A model generated the notes under the pieces. It was not told the DNA's origin and ran no database searches. It worked only from the letters and a program-made list of their open reading frames with translations. Of a DNA stretch of 64,000 bases, positions 61,855 to 64,000 are shown piece after piece. The position numbers and the translations under genes were made by a program. Source of the stretch: an uncultured Phaeodactylibacter sp. (GTDB lineage Bacteria > Bacteroidota > Bacteroidia > Chitinophagales > Saprospiraceae); the NCBI GenBank assembly GCA_913057245.1, contig CAJXNH010000012.1, positions 1 to 64,000 of the forward strand, read 5' to 3'. Numbering within the stretch: position 1 is the first letter of the stretch; every line of letters begins with the position of its first letter.

Positions 61855-62149
61855 TCTTGGGAAGGTGGCCTTCGGGCTGCCTTTTTTGTTTTTTCTGTAA
61901 TGTGGCAAACCTGGGGTGCGTCTGCCAGATGCAAGTATAGTAGCCTAATCCATTCACTCTCATGCCGGGAACTCTGGATGAAATAGGCAATGTTGTCACA
62001 TTTATTGTCTCGCCTTATACGCTGGGATTTTCGAATGAATTATAGGGAACTGCGCGCCATTACCATAGAGCGGTAGAGTAAAGATGTTAACACAACGACC
62101 TTTTTAGACTGAAAAACCGTTATATTCACAGTACTAAAAAATTCATACA
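61855..62149. other. Intergenic region before the antitoxin gene
   Basis: Starts with the terminator at 61864-61890. The rest, including the antitoxin upstream region, has no recognisable promoter or gene; the best -7 look-alike, TATATTCA near 62120-62130, is weak. Confidence 0.4.
61864..61890 (+). terminator. Intrinsic terminator beyond the MITE-like element
   Basis: GGTGGCC and GGCTGCC form a 7-bp stem (two G-T pairs) around a TTCG loop, followed by TTTTTTGTTTTTT. It most likely served the peroxidase gene before the insertion. Confidence 0.75.
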
Positions 62150-62404
62150 ATGAACTTACAAGCTGAAAAATTACAGCTCATTGAATGGTTGGTAAGCCTA
62201 CAAGATCATCATGTAGTAAAGAGATTGTTGGAAGTACAGCGCAGCAGCAAAGCTAATCCTGAAGTAGCCATTCCCGGGCTGCCGGTTACTACTGAAGAAA
62301 CAGATACTAGTATAGCAGAAGCTGAAGAGCAAATAGCCAGAGGCGAGTATTATACTATTGACCAAGTCAAAAGTCAGGCTGCACAATGGCTCAATACAAA
62401 GTAA
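62150..62404 (+). CDS. Antitoxin-like small protein
   Basis: An 84-residue protein. The N-terminus LQAEKLQLIEWLVSLQDHHV and the C-terminal helix EAEEQIARGEYYTIDQVKSQ match a small antitoxin type (DUF2683-like) that usually precedes a RelE/ParE-type toxin gene. The toxin start overlaps the last codons here, but the toxin frame stops after 16 codons. It is therefore probably a left-over antitoxin. The local sequence is more AT-rich than the region after 62500. Confidence 0.72.
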   Translation: MNLQAEKLQLIEWLVSLQDHHVVKRLLEVQRSSKANPEVAIPGLPVTTEETDTSIAEAEEQIARGEYYTIDQVKSQAAQWLNTK

Positions 62405-62436
62405 TTATCACAGGTCAGGTCGTGAATAAATACTAA
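62386..62436 (+). pseudogene. Remnant of a RelE/ParE-type toxin
   Basis: ATG at 62386 starts 19 bp before the antitoxin stop, the classic overlap of toxin-antitoxin pairs. It reads MAQYKVIITGQVVNKY and then stops at 62434. The opening resembles RelE/ParE toxins, which are about 90-100 residues, but the following sequence to the next gene gives no continuation. It looks like a deletion or decay product. Confidence 0.55.
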
Positions 62437-62497
62437 GCAGACAAACAGGGAACTCTGTTTCATATGTTCCATGTTACTTGCTTTAGAAAGAGAAGAA

Positions 62498-63559
62498 ATG
62501 ACCTATCAAGACCTTCAATCTAACCCTGACCTTTTACTCTACGACTGCATCACCGGCAGCCGCGCCTACGGTACCGATTTGCCCACCTCCGACACCGATA
62601 TCCGCGGTGTCTTCATCCTCCCCCAAGCCGAGTTCTACGGCCTGCACTACACCCCGCAGCTGTCGGACGAGACCAACGACACGATCTACTACGAGCTCGG
62701 CCGCTTCGTAGAACTGCTGGCCAAGAACAACCCCAATATGCTGGAGCTGCTCGCCACCCCACCGGCCTGCATCCGCTACCGTCACCCCATCATGGACCAC
62801 CTGACACCCGAGCTCTTCCTCTCCAAAAAGTGCAAAGACACCTTTGGCGGCTACGCCTACGCACAGATCAAAAAAGCCCGGGGGCTGAATAAGAAAATCG
62901 TCAACCCTATGCCCCGGGAGCGGCAGACGCCTTTGGACTTCTGCTACGTGCTCAGGGGCAACGGCTCCGTCCCCCTCCGGCAGTGGTTGGACGACAATGG
63001 GCTGGAGCAGTCCCGCTGCGGCCTCTCTGCCATCCCACACTTCCGGGAGGTCTACGCCATTCATTATGATCCTACCGGTAATTTTGGCTACGCCGGCATC
63101 CTCCGCAAGCCCACCTCCAATGATTTATCGCTGAGCAGCATCCCCAAAGGCGCGCCCATCCTTGGCTACCTCCACTTCAACAAGGACGGCTACGCCACTT
63201 ACTGCAAAGACTACAAAGCTTACTGGAACTGGGTGGAAGAGCGCAACGAAGCCCGCTACCAAACCAACCTGGCTCACGGCGCCGAGTACGATTCCAAAAA
63301 CATGATGCACACCTATCGCCTGCTGGAGATGGGCATCGAGATCCTGCGTGAGGGGGTGATCCGCGTGCGCCGGCCAAACCGGGCCGAGCTGCTGGACATT
63401 CGCCGGGGGAAGTACGATTACGATACCCTGCTCGGCATGGCAGAAGATAAAATGGCGGAATTGGAGGAGGCTTACGCCCAAAGTACGCTGCCGCCGGCGG
63501 TGGATATGGAGCGGGTGAATGGGGTTTTGGTAGAAATTAGAGGGCAGTGGTATAGATGA
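62498..63559 (+). CDS. RlaP-like nucleotidyltransferase (DNA polymerase beta superfamily)
   Basis: A 353-residue protein (an ATG at 62471 would give 362). It carries the superfamily signature TGSRAYGTDLPTSDTDIRG, with the Gly-Ser turn and the two metal-binding aspartates of SDTD. This matches the RlaP family (PF10127), some members of which sit in RNA-repair operons with RtcB or related ligases; none is present here. The start at 62498 is preferred for the purine-rich AGAAAGAG just upstream. It is noticeably richer in G and C than the preceding 300 bp. Confidence 0.8.
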   Translation: MTYQDLQSNPDLLLYDCITGSRAYGTDLPTSDTDIRGVFILPQAEFYGLHYTPQLSDETNDTIYYELGRFVELLAKNNPNMLELLATPPACIRYRHPIMDHLTPELFLSKKCKDTFGGYAYAQIKKARGLNKKIVNPMPRERQTPLDFCYVLRGNGSVPLRQWLDDNGLEQSRCGLSAIPHFREVYAIHYDPTGNFGYAGILRKPTSNDLSLSSIPKGAPILGYLHFNKDGYATYCKDYKAYWNWVEERNEARYQTNLAHGAEYDSKNMMHTYRLLEMGIEILREGVIRVRRPNRAELLDIRRGKYDYDTLLGMAEDKMAELEEAYAQSTLPPAVDMERVNGVLVEIRGQWYR

Positions 63560-63714
63560 CTTTCGATACCACCCTCAGCGAAAGATAATAGAGCAATTAG
63601 AAATCTGAGCTGATGGAGACCTGGAATTCGCTTTAAACCGAAGAATATGTTCAAAGAACTCGAATTGCAAGGGTTGTGCAATACGGCTGAGTATGCCATC
63701 ACTTACGGTAAAAG

Positions 63715-64000
63715 CTACTTTAGCATCCTGATCTCGTTCTTTAAAGCCCGCTCAAAGGTAGGCAAATGCGTGATAAAAAAATCGTTCATTGCAGGCCAGT
63801 CTTCCTCCCGTGCGAGGCTAAGCCCATCATTCTGATACTTGATACGGCTCATTTTTTTGTCGGACAGCCGCTCCCAGCCTAATGGGTGTCCGAAAACAGC
63901 CTCGATGGCTGACTTCCTGCCAAATAGCTGATCAAAATAGCGCTTATTCCGTGATTTGTCGGATGAACCAATGGTTAACTCCAAACGGGCGAAAGTATTT
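63715..64000 (-). CDS. DUF4268 protein, C-terminal part
   Basis: The minus-strand frame is open from the window edge to a stop at 63715. The sequence FARLELTIGSSDKSRNKRYF, then a glutamate-bearing FGRKSAIEAVFGHPLGWERL and LKNEIRML, matches DUF4268, a domain often found at the C-terminus of nuclease-like proteins associated with restriction or defence. The N-terminal part is outside the window. It converges with the RlaP-like gene, with 155 bp between that hold no other feature. Confidence 0.7.
   Translation of the reverse strand, partial: NTFARLELTIGSSDKSRNKRYFDQLFGRKSAIEAVFGHPLGWERLSDKKMSRIKYQNDGLSLAREEDWPAMNDFFITHLPTFERALKNEIRMLK

Overview
The window looks like the chromosome of a marine Bacteroidota bacterium, most likely a relative of Saprospiria such as Lewinella or Phaeodactylibacter (inference). 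The support is a set of Bacteroidota-typical families (DUF4252, DUF1573, DUF2452, a CHU_C type B sorting domain of the type IX secretion system, a FecI/FecR-like pair, GH92 lipoproteins) and promoters of the Bacteroidota type (TTTG, about 19 bases, TAnnTTTG). No rRNA, tRNA, CRISPR array, integrase or complete insertion sequence was seen.

Region 1 (1-18093): a truncated DeoR-type regulator faces a plus-strand mannoside locus. GH2 beta-mannosidase, two GH92 lipoproteins and a formylglycine sulfatase form one overlapping unit (863-10118). A second unit (10355-18093), with its own promoter and a perfect palindromic operator candidate, carries a PSCyt/DUF1549/DUF1553 lipoprotein, a Tat-exported DUF1501 protein, a Tat-exported NHL propeller, a small secreted module protein and a DUF2231-cytochrome-LRR protein. 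No SusC/SusD pair or importer lies in the window. The second GH92 has Gln at the usual acid position, which suggests a phosphomannose substrate.

Region 2 (18096-35856): Uma2 nuclease, a 2017-residue alpha-2-macroglobulin, an RlpA-SPOR protein, a large VPS10/BNR propeller, an ECF sigma/membrane-protein/three-DUF4252 operon, an LptF/G permease overlapping a PAP2 phosphatase, and a GNAT fusion.

Region 3 (35903-52495): AGCS amino-acid symporter, a sigma/FecR pair without a TonB receptor, a lectin-OmpA protein, the sulfate-activation operon cysC-cysD-cysN divergent from a homocysteine-forming PLP enzyme, several small conserved proteins, a TrmH-like methyltransferase, a type IX secretion cargo, pruA and a coiled-coil membrane protein.

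Region 4 (52583-58495): a fatty-acyl-AMP ligase fused to a carrier protein, an MBOAT acyltransferase and a membrane-anchored SGNH-like protein lie in tandem. The layout parallels DltA/DltC/DltB/DltD, with a FAAL-type enzyme in place of the D-alanine ligase. A DUF5009-type membrane acyltransferase faces it. This is the best candidate for an undescribed system.

Region 5 (58536-64000): an FG-GAP lipoprotein with one heme site, a di-heme peroxidase, then a more accessory end with a MITE-like element, a decayed toxin-antitoxin pair, an RlaP-like nucleotidyltransferase and a truncated DUF4268 protein.

Dispersed repeats: two copies of a ~218-bp element with inverted ends (267-485, 61638-61854) and three copies of a long-stem repeat (653-819, 26154-26346, 49805-49963) whose two arms change together from copy to copy.
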